From an uncultured Pelagibacteraceae bacterium (lineage in GTDB: Bacteria > Pseudomonadota > Alphaproteobacteria > Pelagibacterales > Pelagibacteraceae), in assembly GCA_902585415.1 (NCBI GenBank), contig CACIDN010000001.1, forward strand, positions 46,001-110,000: a stretch of DNA of 64,000 nt, written 5' to 3'. This document shows positions 8,153 through 16,417 of this stretch, piece by piece (position 1 is the stretch's first letter; each line of letters begins with the position of its first letter). The position numbers were made by a program, and so were the translations under genes. The notes under the pieces were generated by a model that was not told the origin of the DNA, did not search any database, and worked only from the letters and a program-made list of their open reading frames with translations.

Positions 8153-8980
8153 TTATTCTCTTAAAAGTTCATTTACCGAAGTTTTGGATCTTGTTTTTTC
8201 ATCAACTTGTTTAATTATTACTGCGCAGTATAGTGATGCTGCTGATGAATTATTTTTATCCGGTAAAGTTCCTGGCACAACAACTGAGTAAGGAGGTATT
8301 TTACCATAAGATATTTTTCCTGACTTCCGATCTACAATTTTAGTTGATTGACCAATGTACATCCCCATGCTCAAAACCGATCCTTCGCCAACGATTACTC
8401 CTTCAACTACTTCGGACATTGCACCTAAAAAAACGTTATCTTCAATTATTGTAGGCAATGCTTGAGCTGGTTCCAAAACACCTCCAACACCAGAACCTGC
8501 GGATATATGACAATTTTTTCCAATTTGACAACAGCTACCAGCTCTTGCGAAGGTGTCAATCATTGTGCCTTCATCGATGAATGCACCAATGTTTACATAG
8601 CAAGGCATTAATACAGCATTTTTCCCAATAAAAGATCCCTTTCTAACTGGAGAATTAGGAACCATTCTAAAGCCAGCTTTTTCATGATCCTCTTTAGACC
8701 AACCAGCAGTTTTACCTTTTAACAAATGTGCTTTGTCATACCAACTACTATAAGGGCCATTCAAATTTTCCATTGGATATATTCTAAAACTAAGCATAAT
8801 TGCTTTCTTAATGTGTTGGTGAGCAATCCATTGACCACTAATTTTTTCAGCTGCTCTAACTTTTCCGCTATCTAAGTCTGCAATTATTTGATTAACCGCA
8901 TTTTTAAGTTTTTGATCTGAACTAGGGCTAATTTGATCCTTAATTTCCCAGGCATCGTTAATAATTTTTTCTAAAGACAT
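8153..8980 (-). CDS. dapD: 2,3,4,5-tetrahydropyridine-2,6-dicarboxylate N-succinyltransferase
   Basis: 275 residues, equal to the E. coli enzyme. The left-handed beta-helix is visible as hexapeptide-like repeats from about residue 110 to 215 (VLMPCYVNIGAFIDEGTMIDTFARAGSCCQIGKNCHIS is read in pieces). Conserved GGVLEP and NVFLGAMSEVVEGVIVGEG follow. It uses succinyl-CoA to acylate tetrahydrodipicolinate; dapE downstream removes the succinyl group two steps later. Gap to dapE is 2 bp and to the HAD gene 3 bp. Confidence 0.95.
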   Translation of the reverse strand: MSLEKIINDAWEIKDQISPSSDQKLKNAVNQIIADLDSGKVRAAEKISGQWIAHQHIKKAIMLSFRIYPMENLNGPYSSWYDKAHLLKGKTAGWSKEDHEKAGFRMVPNSPVRKGSFIGKNAVLMPCYVNIGAFIDEGTMIDTFARAGSCCQIGKNCHISAGSGVGGVLEPAQALPTIIEDNVFLGAMSEVVEGVIVGEGSVLSMGMYIGQSTKIVDRKSGKISYGKIPPYSVVVPGTLPDKNNSSAASLYCAVIIKQVDEKTRSKTSVNELLRE

Positions 8981-8983
8981 AAT

Positions 8984-9676
8984 TTACCTGTTTTTTAATA
9001 GCCTTATTTCTTTAAGAAATAAAGACAGATTTTCTATTTTATGAGAAATATAATCTTTATTAGAGTCTATCTTGCCAAAATGCTCATCATTAATCAGCCA
9101 AACTGTATAGCATCCTCTTTCATAACCAATACCTAAATTTTTTGCAATATCTTCAATATAGATCGTTTCTTTTGGATTTATCTTAAATTTATTGAGCATT
9201 AGATCAAAAGTCTTTGCCTCGGGTTTTGGGACATACCCAGCATCTTGAATATCGAATACTTTATCTCTTCCAAAAATGTCATATACTCCAAGGTGTGATA
9301 ATATGTTTTCAGCGTGTTCGGCACTCCCGTTAGTGAAAATAAACTTTTCCATATCTAAATTAATCAATTCATCTCTCATAATTTTATCTTCTTTCATAAA
9401 AGAGAGATCGATTGTGTGCACATATTTTAAAAATTCTTGAGGTGGTATGTCATGATGTATCATCAGCCCATTTAAACTTGTGTTATACTTATAAAAATAA
9501 TCAGTTTGTAATTTTTTTGCTTCATCTCGATTTATTTTAAGTCTTTCAGAAATAAATTGAGTCATACGATTGGATACTTGGCCAAATACTTTTTCTAATG
9601 AATAATTGTTATGTTTCCCGTAACATACTCCATCAAGATCTAATAATAGATATTTCATTTCTTTTAAATCTTTCAT
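8984..9676 (-). CDS. HAD-superfamily hydrolase, pyrimidine 5'-nucleotidase type
   Basis: 230 residues. HAD motif I is LLDLDGVCYG with nucleophile Asp13 and acid/base Asp15; motif II is FIFTNGSAEHAENIL near residue 113; motif IV is YIEDIAKNLGIG near 175. The helical cap and the TNGS motif match the pyrimidine 5'-nucleotidase (Ssm1-like) group usually written DLDNTLY in motif I, here DLDGVCY. In alphaproteobacteria this gene commonly lies between argB and dapD, as it does here. It overlaps argB by 4 bp. Natural substrate not known. Confidence 0.78.
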   Translation of the reverse strand: MKDLKEMKYLLLDLDGVCYGKHNNYSLEKVFGQVSNRMTQFISERLKINRDEAKKLQTDYFYKYNTSLNGLMIHHDIPPQEFLKYVHTIDLSFMKEDKIMRDELINLDMEKFIFTNGSAEHAENILSHLGVYDIFGRDKVFDIQDAGYVPKPEAKTFDLMLNKFKINPKETIYIEDIAKNLGIGYERGCYTVWLINDEHFGKIDSNKDYISHKIENLSLFLKEIRLLKNR

Positions 9677-10521
9677 TTTCTGATTAAAGTTCCTGATCCT
9701 TTATCTGAAAAAATTTCAAATAATATTGAATGTTTTTTTCTACCATCAATTATTGCAACAGCGGTTACTCCATTATTAATAGCGTCTAAACATGTATTAA
9801 TCTTTGGTATCATTCCCTCGGTTATTGTTTCATCTTTGATCATCTCTAGAATTTTGGAAGAGGAAACTTCTTGTATTAGCTTTTTATTTTTGTCTAAAAC
9901 TCCTTCCACATTAGTCATTAAAAGCAATCTTCTTGATTTGAGCGATTTAGCTATTGCCCCTGCAGCAGTGTCTCCGTTTATATTATAAGTTTGTAGATCT
10001 TTTCCTAATCCTAAAGGAGAAATTACAGGAATAAAATTTTCATTTAATATTTTATCAATAACATTAGTATCAATTTTTTTAGGCACACCTACAAAGCCCA
10101 ATTCACTTGACTCTGGGTCAACATAAATAATATTATTTTTTTTTGTATTAATTGAAACTCCTTTTGTCCCTTTTTCCTCTAATGATTTAACAATATCATT
10201 ATTAAAATCTATAAGAACATTTTCTACAATATTTATGATTTTTTTGTCTGTTACTCTTAAACCTCTTATAAACTTTGATTTAATGTTTGATTTATCTAAT
10301 TCTCTTTTTATTCTAGGACCTCCACCATGCACTATAATAACAGATAGCCTTAACTCGTTTAATATTTTTAAATCAGATATAAAATTATTAAAAATTTCTC
10401 TGTCAATAAATACGTTACCCCCGTATTTTATTACTATTAATTCATTTTTATATTTTTGAACGTATTTGTGAACTTCGTCAATAGGAGGACCATCTTTAGG
10501 TAAAATTTTTTCTAGTTCCAT
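9673..10521 (-). CDS. argB: Acetylglutamate kinase
   Basis: 282 residues. Amino-acid kinase fold with IVIKYGGNVF at residue 31, VIIVHGGGPRIKRELD at 60, and the C-terminal ITEGMIPKINTCLDAINNGVTAVAIIDGR. It phosphorylates N-acetylglutamate, the second step of arginine synthesis; argJ, argD and argF are elsewhere in this window. It directly abuts yidC with no gap. In many alphaproteobacteria the GTPase gene engB stands between yidC and argB; it is missing here. Confidence 0.95.
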   Translation of the reverse strand: MELEKILPKDGPPIDEVHKYVQKYKNELIVIKYGGNVFIDREIFNNFISDLKILNELRLSVIIVHGGGPRIKRELDKSNIKSKFIRGLRVTDKKIINIVENVLIDFNNDIVKSLEEKGTKGVSINTKKNNIIYVDPESSELGFVGVPKKIDTNVIDKILNENFIPVISPLGLGKDLQTYNINGDTAAGAIAKSLKSRRLLLMTNVEGVLDKNKKLIQEVSSSKILEMIKDETITEGMIPKINTCLDAINNGVTAVAIIDGRKKHSILFEIFSDKGSGTLIRK

Positions 10522-12198
10522 TTAAGAGGCGGTTTTAACAGTAGTTCTTTTCATAATTACATACTGTTGGGCCATAGTAAGAATATTGTTTGCGGTCCAA
10601 TACAGCACAAGTCCTGATGGAAAAGGAGCTAAAATTATTGTTAAAAATAATGGAAAAAACATAAAAATTTTTTTTTGTATTTCATCCTGAGGGGCCGGAT
10701 TTAGTTTTTGCTGCAGCCACATTGTAAAACCCATCATTACAGGAAGAGCCCCAATAATCATGAAAGATGGTGGATCCCATGGAATTAAACCAAATAAATT
10801 AAAAATTGAAGTTGGGTCCTTTTCAGACAAATCTTTTATCCATCCAAAAAAAGGCTGATGCCTCATTTCAATTGTTACAAATAACATTTTATAAATTGCA
10901 AAGAAGAAGGGTATAGAAATCAAAATTGGTAAACAGCCTGATACTGGATTAATGCCTTCTTTCTTATATAGTTGCATCATTGCCTGTTGTAACTTCATTT
11001 TATCATCTTTGTGAATTTCTTTTAGACGAGCCATCTCGGGTTGAACTAACTTCATACGGCTCATTGATTTAAAAGCATAATTATTTAATGGAAAAAACGC
11101 TAATCTTAAACAGACAGTTATTAGTATTATTGCAATTCCATAATTACCTGCGAGTTTAAAGAAATAATCATTTAAAAAAAATAGAGGTTTTACTATCCAA
11201 TAAAACCAACCCCAATCAATTACAAGATCAAACTTTTTAAGACCTAAACTTTCATTGTAACCATCAATAACATTTACTTCTTTTGCTGCAACAACTACAT
11301 TAATAAGATTACTAATTTGGGCATTCGGTTTTGAGTCATAGGAGTCTGTTTCTATATAGTTTACTTTGAATTTTTCGTTGTATTCAAAGTCAGCTCTAAA
11401 TTTTTTATTTTTTTGTGGAATTATACTTGTTAACCAATATTTATCAGTTATTCCTAAAAATCCGTCATTAGCATTTATTGAATATTTTTTGTCTAAGATA
11501 TCTTTGTAATCTTTTTCGATCAGTTGATCATCTAAAACTCCAAGTGGTCCCTCATGTAAAATAAAAAAGTCTATAATCTCTGGAATTTTAGTTCTAATAA
11601 TTTGTGCATATGGGTAAAAACTATAAATCTTATCTGAACTATTTTTAATTTTTTGTTCTATGGTGAATAAATATTGGTTGTCAATTTTTATAATCTTCTC
11701 AAAAGTTAATCCCTGACTATTTTTCCAAATAAGTGTCACGTCATCATTTGGTGTAAGTTTTGAATTACCCTCAATTTTCCAAATTGTTTTATTATTAGGA
11801 ATATCTATATTTTTATTGTTAGATGCCCAACCAGACTCAATATAATAGCCATTTGAAGTTGATTTGGGATTTAATAAAGTTACGAATTGATTGGAGTCAA
11901 GTTGAGTTTTATATTTTTTGAAAATTAAATCATCTATAGCTGCACCTTTTAATGAAACTGAGCCCTTAATACTTTCATTTTCGAAATAAAATCTGTCATT
12001 TAATTTTAATGCTTCTTCTCTAGATAGATTGGTAATTTTTTCAGTAGTGTCTATATTTGGAGCATCACTATTGTTAACAATTTTTTCTTTTTCTTTTCTT
12101 TCTTTTATTTTTTCCGGTGATGGTTGAAAAAATAGGCTCCACATCACTATGATAGCTAAACTAAGAGATATAGCGGCAATTATATTTTTTGTATCCAT
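10522..12198 (-). CDS. yidC: Membrane protein insertase YidC
   Basis: 558 residues. An N-terminal anchor (NIIAAISLSLAIIVMWSLFF), a Lys-rich linker, a periplasmic beta domain from about 60 to 330, and the conserved five-helix core starting near NYGIAIILITVCLRLAFFPL. The core includes KEGINPVSGCLPILISIPFFFAIYKML and a final FPSGLVLYWTANNILTMAQQ. It inserts and folds inner-membrane proteins, alone or with Sec; SecA is at 50-53 kb. It follows yidD by 2 bp. Confidence 0.96.
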   Translation of the reverse strand: MDTKNIIAAISLSLAIIVMWSLFFQPSPEKIKERKEKEKIVNNSDAPNIDTTEKITNLSREEALKLNDRFYFENESIKGSVSLKGAAIDDLIFKKYKTQLDSNQFVTLLNPKSTSNGYYIESGWASNNKNIDIPNNKTIWKIEGNSKLTPNDDVTLIWKNSQGLTFEKIIKIDNQYLFTIEQKIKNSSDKIYSFYPYAQIIRTKIPEIIDFFILHEGPLGVLDDQLIEKDYKDILDKKYSINANDGFLGITDKYWLTSIIPQKNKKFRADFEYNEKFKVNYIETDSYDSKPNAQISNLINVVVAAKEVNVIDGYNESLGLKKFDLVIDWGWFYWIVKPLFFLNDYFFKLAGNYGIAIILITVCLRLAFFPLNNYAFKSMSRMKLVQPEMARLKEIHKDDKMKLQQAMMQLYKKEGINPVSGCLPILISIPFFFAIYKMLFVTIEMRHQPFFGWIKDLSEKDPTSIFNLFGLIPWDPPSFMIIGALPVMMGFTMWLQQKLNPAPQDEIQKKIFMFFPLFLTIILAPFPSGLVLYWTANNILTMAQQYVIMKRTTVKTAS

Positions 12199-12200
12199 AA

Positions 12201-12443
12201 TTATTTTTTGTTTTTTAAAGGCCTGTAACCTTCTCCTCCACCTAAAAATTTAATTGGATGACAAGTTATTAGCCTTAGAAGGCCTTTAATAGATCCTTTT
12301 AGAGGACCATAAGTTTTTAAACAATCAATAAAGTAATCTGAACAAGATGGAAAATATCTACAATTGTTCCCTAACAAAGGGGAAATTAAATATTGATAAA
12401 ATTTGATAATTTTAATTAGTATTATATTAATAAATTTGATCAT
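12201..12443 (-). CDS. yidD: Membrane protein insertion efficiency factor YidD
   Basis: 80 residues. The signature [35 protein letters not shown] is near-diagnostic (quoted here as family pattern P-L-x-G-x-x-C-R-x-x-P-S-C-S), with the later RLITCHPI and GGEGYRPL motifs. A small amphipathic membrane-associated protein that helps YidC. Overlaps rnpA by 4 bp, in the standard rpmH-rnpA-yidD-yidC order. Confidence 0.93.
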   Translation of the reverse strand: MIKFINIILIKIIKFYQYLISPLLGNNCRYFPSCSDYFIDCLKTYGPLKGSIKGLLRLITCHPIKFLGGGEGYRPLKNKK

Positions 12444-12781
12444 AAAATTTTTTTAAAACTTACATGCATTGTTTCTTTAATATCACTGTACTTACTATCT
12501 AAAACATTTTTTTTAGCAATAATTAAGTATGAATATTTTAAATTTATTTTGATAGATTTTAGAATATAGTTTATTATGTTTTTTAATCTCCTTTTAATTT
12601 TGTTTCTTTGAACTGCTTTTCCAAGCTTTCTTTTAGTAATAATACTTAAATTTAATCTATTGTTATTTTTATTTGACAGTTTTTTAAAAAAAATTGTAGA
12701 ATAATAATTATTGATTTTCTTTCCAGATAAAATTTTTTTGAAATCTTCGTTTTTAGAAAGATTTAAAATTTTAATACCCAT
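12440..12781 (-). CDS. rnpA: Ribonuclease P protein component
   Basis: 113 residues, strongly basic. The family signature [21 protein letters not shown] is at about residues 51-71 (R-x-x-K-R pattern), followed by [17 protein letters not shown]. It binds the RNase P RNA and helps cut the 5' leader from pre-tRNAs. Its ATG overlaps the rpmH stop by one base (TAATG). Rather divergent outside the core motif, as usual for this protein. Confidence 0.92.
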   Translation of the reverse strand: MGIKILNLSKNEDFKKILSGKKINNYYSTIFFKKLSNKNNNRLNLSIITKRKLGKAVQRNKIKRRLKNIINYILKSIKINLKYSYLIIAKKNVLDSKYSDIKETMHVSFKKIL

Positions 12782-12915
12782 TATACGGTTAGTTTTTTTC
12801 TACCCTTTTTCCTTCTCCTTGATAGTAGTTTTCTCCCACCTTTTGTTTTCATTTTAGATCTGAAGCCGTGACGCCTTTTTCTAACAAGTCTGCTTGGTTG
12901 ATATGTTCTTTTCAT
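12781..12915 (-). CDS. rpmH: 50S ribosomal protein L34
   Basis: Too short for the ORF track. Reading the minus strand from ATG at 12915 gives 44 residues starting [18 protein letters not shown], ending in KKGRKKLTV and TAA at 12783-12781. This is the near-universal L34 sequence, and its position before rnpA and yidD is the standard order. It is the first gene of the minus-strand block that runs to the histone deacetylase-family gene. Confidence 0.97.
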   Translation of the reverse strand: MKRTYQPSRLVRKRRHGFRSKMKTKGGRKLLSRRRKKGRKKLTV

Positions 12916-13001
12916 AGGTAATATTAAAATATTAGAATTTTCGGGTAGTTATAGAAAATATATATGTATAAGTACAGAAAATTTTTATAATACTTCAACA
13001 T

Positions 13002-13718
13002 ATGGAAAACACAAAAAAATTAAAAATTTATTTAGGTATTTCTTATATAATTTTGATATCCACATTCTTATATTATTTTTTTAGTAAATTTTCTTTACAA
13101 GAAGTATCAACTTATGAGTTTATAAAAAACAATGTAGACTACTTTTCTAATCTAAAAAGTAAAAATTACTTTACATTAATCATAACTTTTTTTTTCTTTG
13201 TAGTTATTTGGGTTTTGCTGCTGGGATTTGGTTCACCAGTCGCTTTAGCATCAGGTTTCATATTTGGAAAATGGATTGGCACAATCTTAATTGCGGTATC
13301 TATATCTATTGGTTCTTTATTACTATATTTAATTACTATTTTCTTTTTTAAAGATTTGGTTCACCAAAAACTTGGTGGTCGGATGGTTTTCTTAAAAGAG
13401 TTATTTAACAGAAATGAATTTTTATATTTTCTAGTTTATAGATTTGTTGGAGGAATACCTTTTTTTATAGCTAATACACTCCCTGTAATATTTAATATAA
13501 AAATAAAAAATTATTTTTTTGGAACTTTAATTGGCATGATACCTCAATTGTTTATTATGGTTTCAATTGGCAGTGGTCTTGAAAAAATTATTGATGCTAA
13601 TACTACTCCACCCTCATTTTTTGAAATAATTTTTTCTAAAGATATATATTTACCTCTTATAGCTTTCTTGTTCATAGTAATAATTAGCATTTTTTTAAAA
13701 AAGCAATTGTATAAATAA
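13002..13718 (+). CDS. TVP38/TMEM64 (DedA-like, SNARE-associated) membrane protein
   Basis: 238 residues with about six hydrophobic segments. The core LLLGFGSPVALASGFIFGKWIGTILIAVSISIGS and YRFVGGIPFFIANTLPVIFNIK match the VTT/SNARE_assoc domain (Gly-rich re-entrant loop, then an R-x-x-P type motif). Related DedA and TVP38 proteins are linked to lipid flipping and membrane homeostasis; no specific role can be given. Divergent from rpmH. Confidence 0.82.
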   Translation: MENTKKLKIYLGISYIILISTFLYYFFSKFSLQEVSTYEFIKNNVDYFSNLKSKNYFTLIITFFFFVVIWVLLLGFGSPVALASGFIFGKWIGTILIAVSISIGSLLLYLITIFFFKDLVHQKLGGRMVFLKELFNRNEFLYFLVYRFVGGIPFFIANTLPVIFNIKIKNYFFGTLIGMIPQLFIMVSIGSGLEKIIDANTTPPSFFEIIFSKDIYLPLIAFLFIVIISIFLKKQLYK

Positions 13719-13724
13719 AATAAT

Positions 13725-13800
13725 TGGTGCCCCTTGCCCGACTTGCACGGACGACTTTTTCCTTACCATGGAAATACTCTACTACCTGAGTTAAAGGGGC
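13725..13800 (-). tRNA. tRNA-Thr (GGT)
   Basis: 76 nt on the minus strand including the encoded CCA. The acceptor GCCCCTT pairs with AAGGGGC, D stem ACTC/GAGT, anticodon stem TTTCC/GGAAA with loop ATGGTAA (anticodon GGT, U33 present), and T stem GTCCG/CGGGC. Discriminator A. Confidence 0.93.
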
Positions 13801-13815
13801 TTTTTAGAAGTGATC

Positions 13816-13844
13816 AATTTACTGTATAAAATTAATTTTTTCAA
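13816..13844 (-). promoter_or_regulatory. Candidate sigma-70 promoter of tRNA-Thr
   Basis: On the minus strand TTGAAA (13844-13839), a 17 nt spacer, then TAAATT (13821-13816). A start about 9 nt before the mature tRNA end would follow. The -10 box is weak (4 of 6). Confidence 0.35.
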
Positions 13845-13898
13845 ATTATTGCCTTATTTTTTTTTTTTAATATAAGTATAATTTTGTTAAGGAAATTT

Positions 13899-14093
13899 AT
13901 GGGAATTCACTACGATTATAAATCTACAAGAGGCGCCAAGGCTATGGAGAAGCAAGCTAAAAGAGAAAAAAAGCTTGCTGAGAAAAGAGCAAAAAAACAA
14001 CTTAAGTCTGGCTTAAATAAAAAAGAGGATGAAACAATCCCTATTGATCAAGTAGTCACACTAGAACACTTAACAAATCCTGAAAAAAAATAA
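13899..14093 (+). CDS. Small basic conserved-looking protein, function unknown
   Basis: 64 residues from ATG 13899, preceded by AAGGA; the ORF track start (TTG 13884) is upstream of that site and less likely. The N-terminus MGIHYDYKSTRGAKAMEKQ is followed by a Lys/Glu/Arg-rich helix to about residue 40, then IPIDQVVTLEHLTNPEKK. No membrane segment. I do not recognise the family. It opens the plus-strand run that leads into dcd and murA. Confidence 0.55.
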   Translation: MGIHYDYKSTRGAKAMEKQAKREKKLAEKRAKKQLKSGLNKKEDETIPIDQVVTLEHLTNPEKK

Positions 14094-14098
14094 CAAGA

Positions 14099-14209
14099 AT
14101 GAATAACAAAAGAAAGCCCTCAAAGCTTGATCTTGAAAGGGCTTTACGTCAAAACTTAAGAAAAAGAAAAATTTTCAAAAAACCAAAAAAAAAAAATGAT
14201 ACTAAATGA
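14099..14209 (+). CDS. Very short basic ORF overlapping dcd (36 aa)
   Basis: Below the ORF-track cutoff. ATG 14099 to TGA 14207-14209 encodes MNNKRKPSKLDLERALRQNL followed by RKRKIFKKPKKKNDTK. It sits 5 bp after the preceding small gene, in the same direction, and overlaps the dcd start by 14 bp. Alphaproteobacteria often have a short protein with an ALRxNLxRRK-like segment near murA (from memory), which makes it plausible, but 36 residues is little evidence. Confidence 0.45.
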   Translation: MNNKRKPSKLDLERALRQNLRKRKIFKKPKKKNDTK

Positions 14210-14747
14210 TAAACAAATAAAAAAGTTATCTGAAGAAGAAGAAATGATAACACCTTTCGTCCCAGAAAGTATATCAAAAGGTATAAGTCACGGACTTAAC
14301 TCTTTTGGTTATGACTTAAGATGTGGCTCAGAATTTAAAATATTTACAAATATAAAAGGTGCTACAGCTGACCCAAAAAATTTTAGTGAGGATAATTTTG
14401 TGACAGTTAAAGGTGAAGAGTCCATATTAATACCTCCAAATTCATTTGCACTAGCAAGTAGTTTAGAATATTTCAAGATGCCAAGAAATGTCACAGGACT
14501 TGTTACAGCTAAATCTACTTATGCAAGATGCGGGTTAGGTACTCCTCCAACAGTTTTAGAAGCAGGATGGCATGGAAATTTAGTTTTAGAGTTTTCTAAT
14601 CACACAAGTAATTCTATAAAACTTTATGCCAATAGTGGCGCTGCACAAATATTATTTTTCAAAGGAGATCAACCGGAGGTTTCTTACTCAGATAGAAAAG
14701 GTAAGTATCATGGCCAAGTTGGAATTACTCTAGCAAAATCAAAATAA
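14196..14747 (+). CDS. dcd: dCTP deaminase
   Basis: 183 residues. Conserved blocks are SFGYDLRCGSEFKIF, FALASSLEYFKMPRNVTGLVTAKSTYARCGL, and VLEAGWHGNLVLEFSNHTSNSIKLYANSGAAQILFF, which carries the catalytic Glu of the dUTPase-like fold. It deaminates dCTP to dUTP on the way to dTMP. The longer alphaproteobacterial-type N-terminus (EEEEMITPFVPESI) is present. Directly followed by murA with no gap (TAAATG). Confidence 0.95.
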   Translation: MILNDKQIKKLSEEEEMITPFVPESISKGISHGLNSFGYDLRCGSEFKIFTNIKGATADPKNFSEDNFVTVKGEESILIPPNSFALASSLEYFKMPRNVTGLVTAKSTYARCGLGTPPTVLEAGWHGNLVLEFSNHTSNSIKLYANSGAAQILFFKGDQPEVSYSDRKGKYHGQVGITLAKSK

Positions 14748-16016
14748 ATGAAAAGATTTTTAATAAATGGCCCTAACAAAGGTGTTAAGGGTGAAATTAA
14801 TGTAAGTGGTGCTAAAAATTCTTGCTTGCCTTTAATGGCAGCTTCAATTTTGTTTAAGAAAAAAGTTATTTTAAGAAATGCACCCTTTGTGAAGGATGTT
14901 TTGACCATGAAAGATTTGCTTATATCTTTAGGTTCAAAAGTTGAGCTCATAAAAGAAAAAAAAATTATTAAAATAACAAATAACAAAAAACATAAATTAA
15001 TTGTTCCATACAATTTAGTTTCTACTATGAGAGCAGGCGTTTTAACAATGGGACCTTTATTAGCCAGATATCCAAAAAGTAAAATTAGAGTTGCTTTAGG
15101 TGGAGGTTGTGCTTTAGGTATTAGAGACACTTCTTGGCATCTTTCAGGATTTAAAAGTCTTGGTGCGGATAATACTCTTAACAGAGGTTATGTGAACATC
15201 TACTCAAAAAATGGTTTAAAAGGAAATATTTTTAAATTTCCAAAAGTTACTGTTACAGGAAGTTCAAATTTGATTATGGCATCAGTGCTTATAAAGGGAG
15301 AACACATAATCAAAAATATTTCAATAGAACCTGAAGTAAAAGATTTGATTAAGTTTTTAAATAATTCTGGGGCAAATATAAAGTTTATAGGAAAAAGATC
15401 TATAAAAATTCAAGGGGTTAATGAACTTGTAAATGGCGATCATACCATTATTGGTGATAGGATTGAAGCTTTTAGCTACTTATGTGTCGCTGCGATAACG
15501 AATGGAAAAATCAAGGTAAAAAAAGTTGATCCCAAATACTTAAATGCAGAATTAAGAATATTAAAAAAAATCGGATACAAAATAGAAACTAATGTGAATT
15601 CAATCATGATTTCACCAGGTAAAAAAACAAAACCTATATCAATTAAAACTGGTCCTTGGCCACAATTTGCCACTGACAATATGCCAATTATTCTCGCAGT
15701 TTTAACAAAGGTTTCTGGAAAAAGTGTAATTGAAGAAACAATATTCTCCAATAGATTTATGGCGGTCCCAGAGTTAAAAAGAATGGGCGCAAAAATATCA
15801 ATAAAAAAAAATAAGGCATTTGTTATTGGACAAAAAAAATTAAATGCTGCAGATTGTATTTCATCAGATTTGAGAACCACATTTTCAATAATCTTAGGAG
15901 CAATATCGGCCGAGGGATCTTCTACAATATCCAGAATTTATCATGGTTTAAGAGGTTATGAAAACTTAAAAATTAAGCTCAAAAAATTAGGTATTAAAAT
16001 CAAACTAAAAAAATAA
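14748..16016 (+). CDS. murA: UDP-N-acetylglucosamine 1-carboxyvinyltransferase
   Basis: 422 residues. The EPSP-synthase-like double domain shows SGAKNSCLPLMAASILF at the N-terminus (residue 20), TMRAGVLTMGPLLAR at 97, and the catalytic loop GGGCALGIRD near residue 120 with its Cys. FATDNMPIILAVLTKVSGKSVIEETIFSNRF follows near 305. It transfers enolpyruvate from PEP to UDP-GlcNAc, the first committed step of peptidoglycan synthesis. The loop normally reads CAIGxRPVDxH; here it is CALGIRDTSWH, so the Pro-Val-Asp part is changed although Cys and Arg remain. Confidence 0.95.
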   Translation: MKRFLINGPNKGVKGEINVSGAKNSCLPLMAASILFKKKVILRNAPFVKDVLTMKDLLISLGSKVELIKEKKIIKITNNKKHKLIVPYNLVSTMRAGVLTMGPLLARYPKSKIRVALGGGCALGIRDTSWHLSGFKSLGADNTLNRGYVNIYSKNGLKGNIFKFPKVTVTGSSNLIMASVLIKGEHIIKNISIEPEVKDLIKFLNNSGANIKFIGKRSIKIQGVNELVNGDHTIIGDRIEAFSYLCVAAITNGKIKVKKVDPKYLNAELRILKKIGYKIETNVNSIMISPGKKTKPISIKTGPWPQFATDNMPIILAVLTKVSGKSVIEETIFSNRFMAVPELKRMGAKISIKKNKAFVIGQKKLNAADCISSDLRTTFSIILGAISAEGSSTISRIYHGLRGYENLKIKLKKLGIKIKLKK

Positions 16017-16417
16017 TGCCCAAGAAATATTTAGCTAAAATTTTAGCAAGAGATTTGAATGGATTAAACCTGATTTCTTTATATTGTCACAAATCAATTT
16101 TAAAAGTATCAGACATTAAATTTCTAAAAAAAAATAAGATTTTTCTATTATCTTTACAGAGAAACTCAATTAAAGCCAAAAACAAAAATAAAGTATTGAG
16201 CATATGTAAATTCGAATTTATTGATCATGCTAGGTCAAAAAATATAAATCAATATTCATCAAAAGAAAACTTGTCACTTCTTGCTATAGATACTATTAAA
16301 ACAAAAAATTGCTTCGAATTTAATTTGTTATTTTCTAATAATGGCTTTATAACGTTATTCTCAGAAATTATAGAAGTTACACTTGAAGACTTAAAAGAAA
16401 TTAAAAATGATTTATAG
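16016..16417 (+). CDS. DUF2948 family protein
   Basis: 133 residues. In alphaproteobacteria a DUF2948 gene regularly stands between murA and hisD, and this one does; its start overlaps the murA stop by one base (TAATG) and its end overlaps hisD by 11 bp. The DLNGLNLISLYCHKSILKVSDIKFL opening and the LLAIDTIKTKN and FSEIIEVTLEDLKEI segments fit the family by length and position, although sequence conservation is low. Function unknown. Confidence 0.65.
   Translation: MPKKYLAKILARDLNGLNLISLYCHKSILKVSDIKFLKKNKIFLLSLQRNSIKAKNKNKVLSICKFEFIDHARSKNINQYSSKENLSLLAIDTIKTKNCFEFNLLFSNNGFITLFSEIIEVTLEDLKEIKNDL

Noticed and set aside
15476-15880. 134-residue antisense ORF inside murA
   Set aside because: Low-GC shadow ORF opposite a conserved gene.
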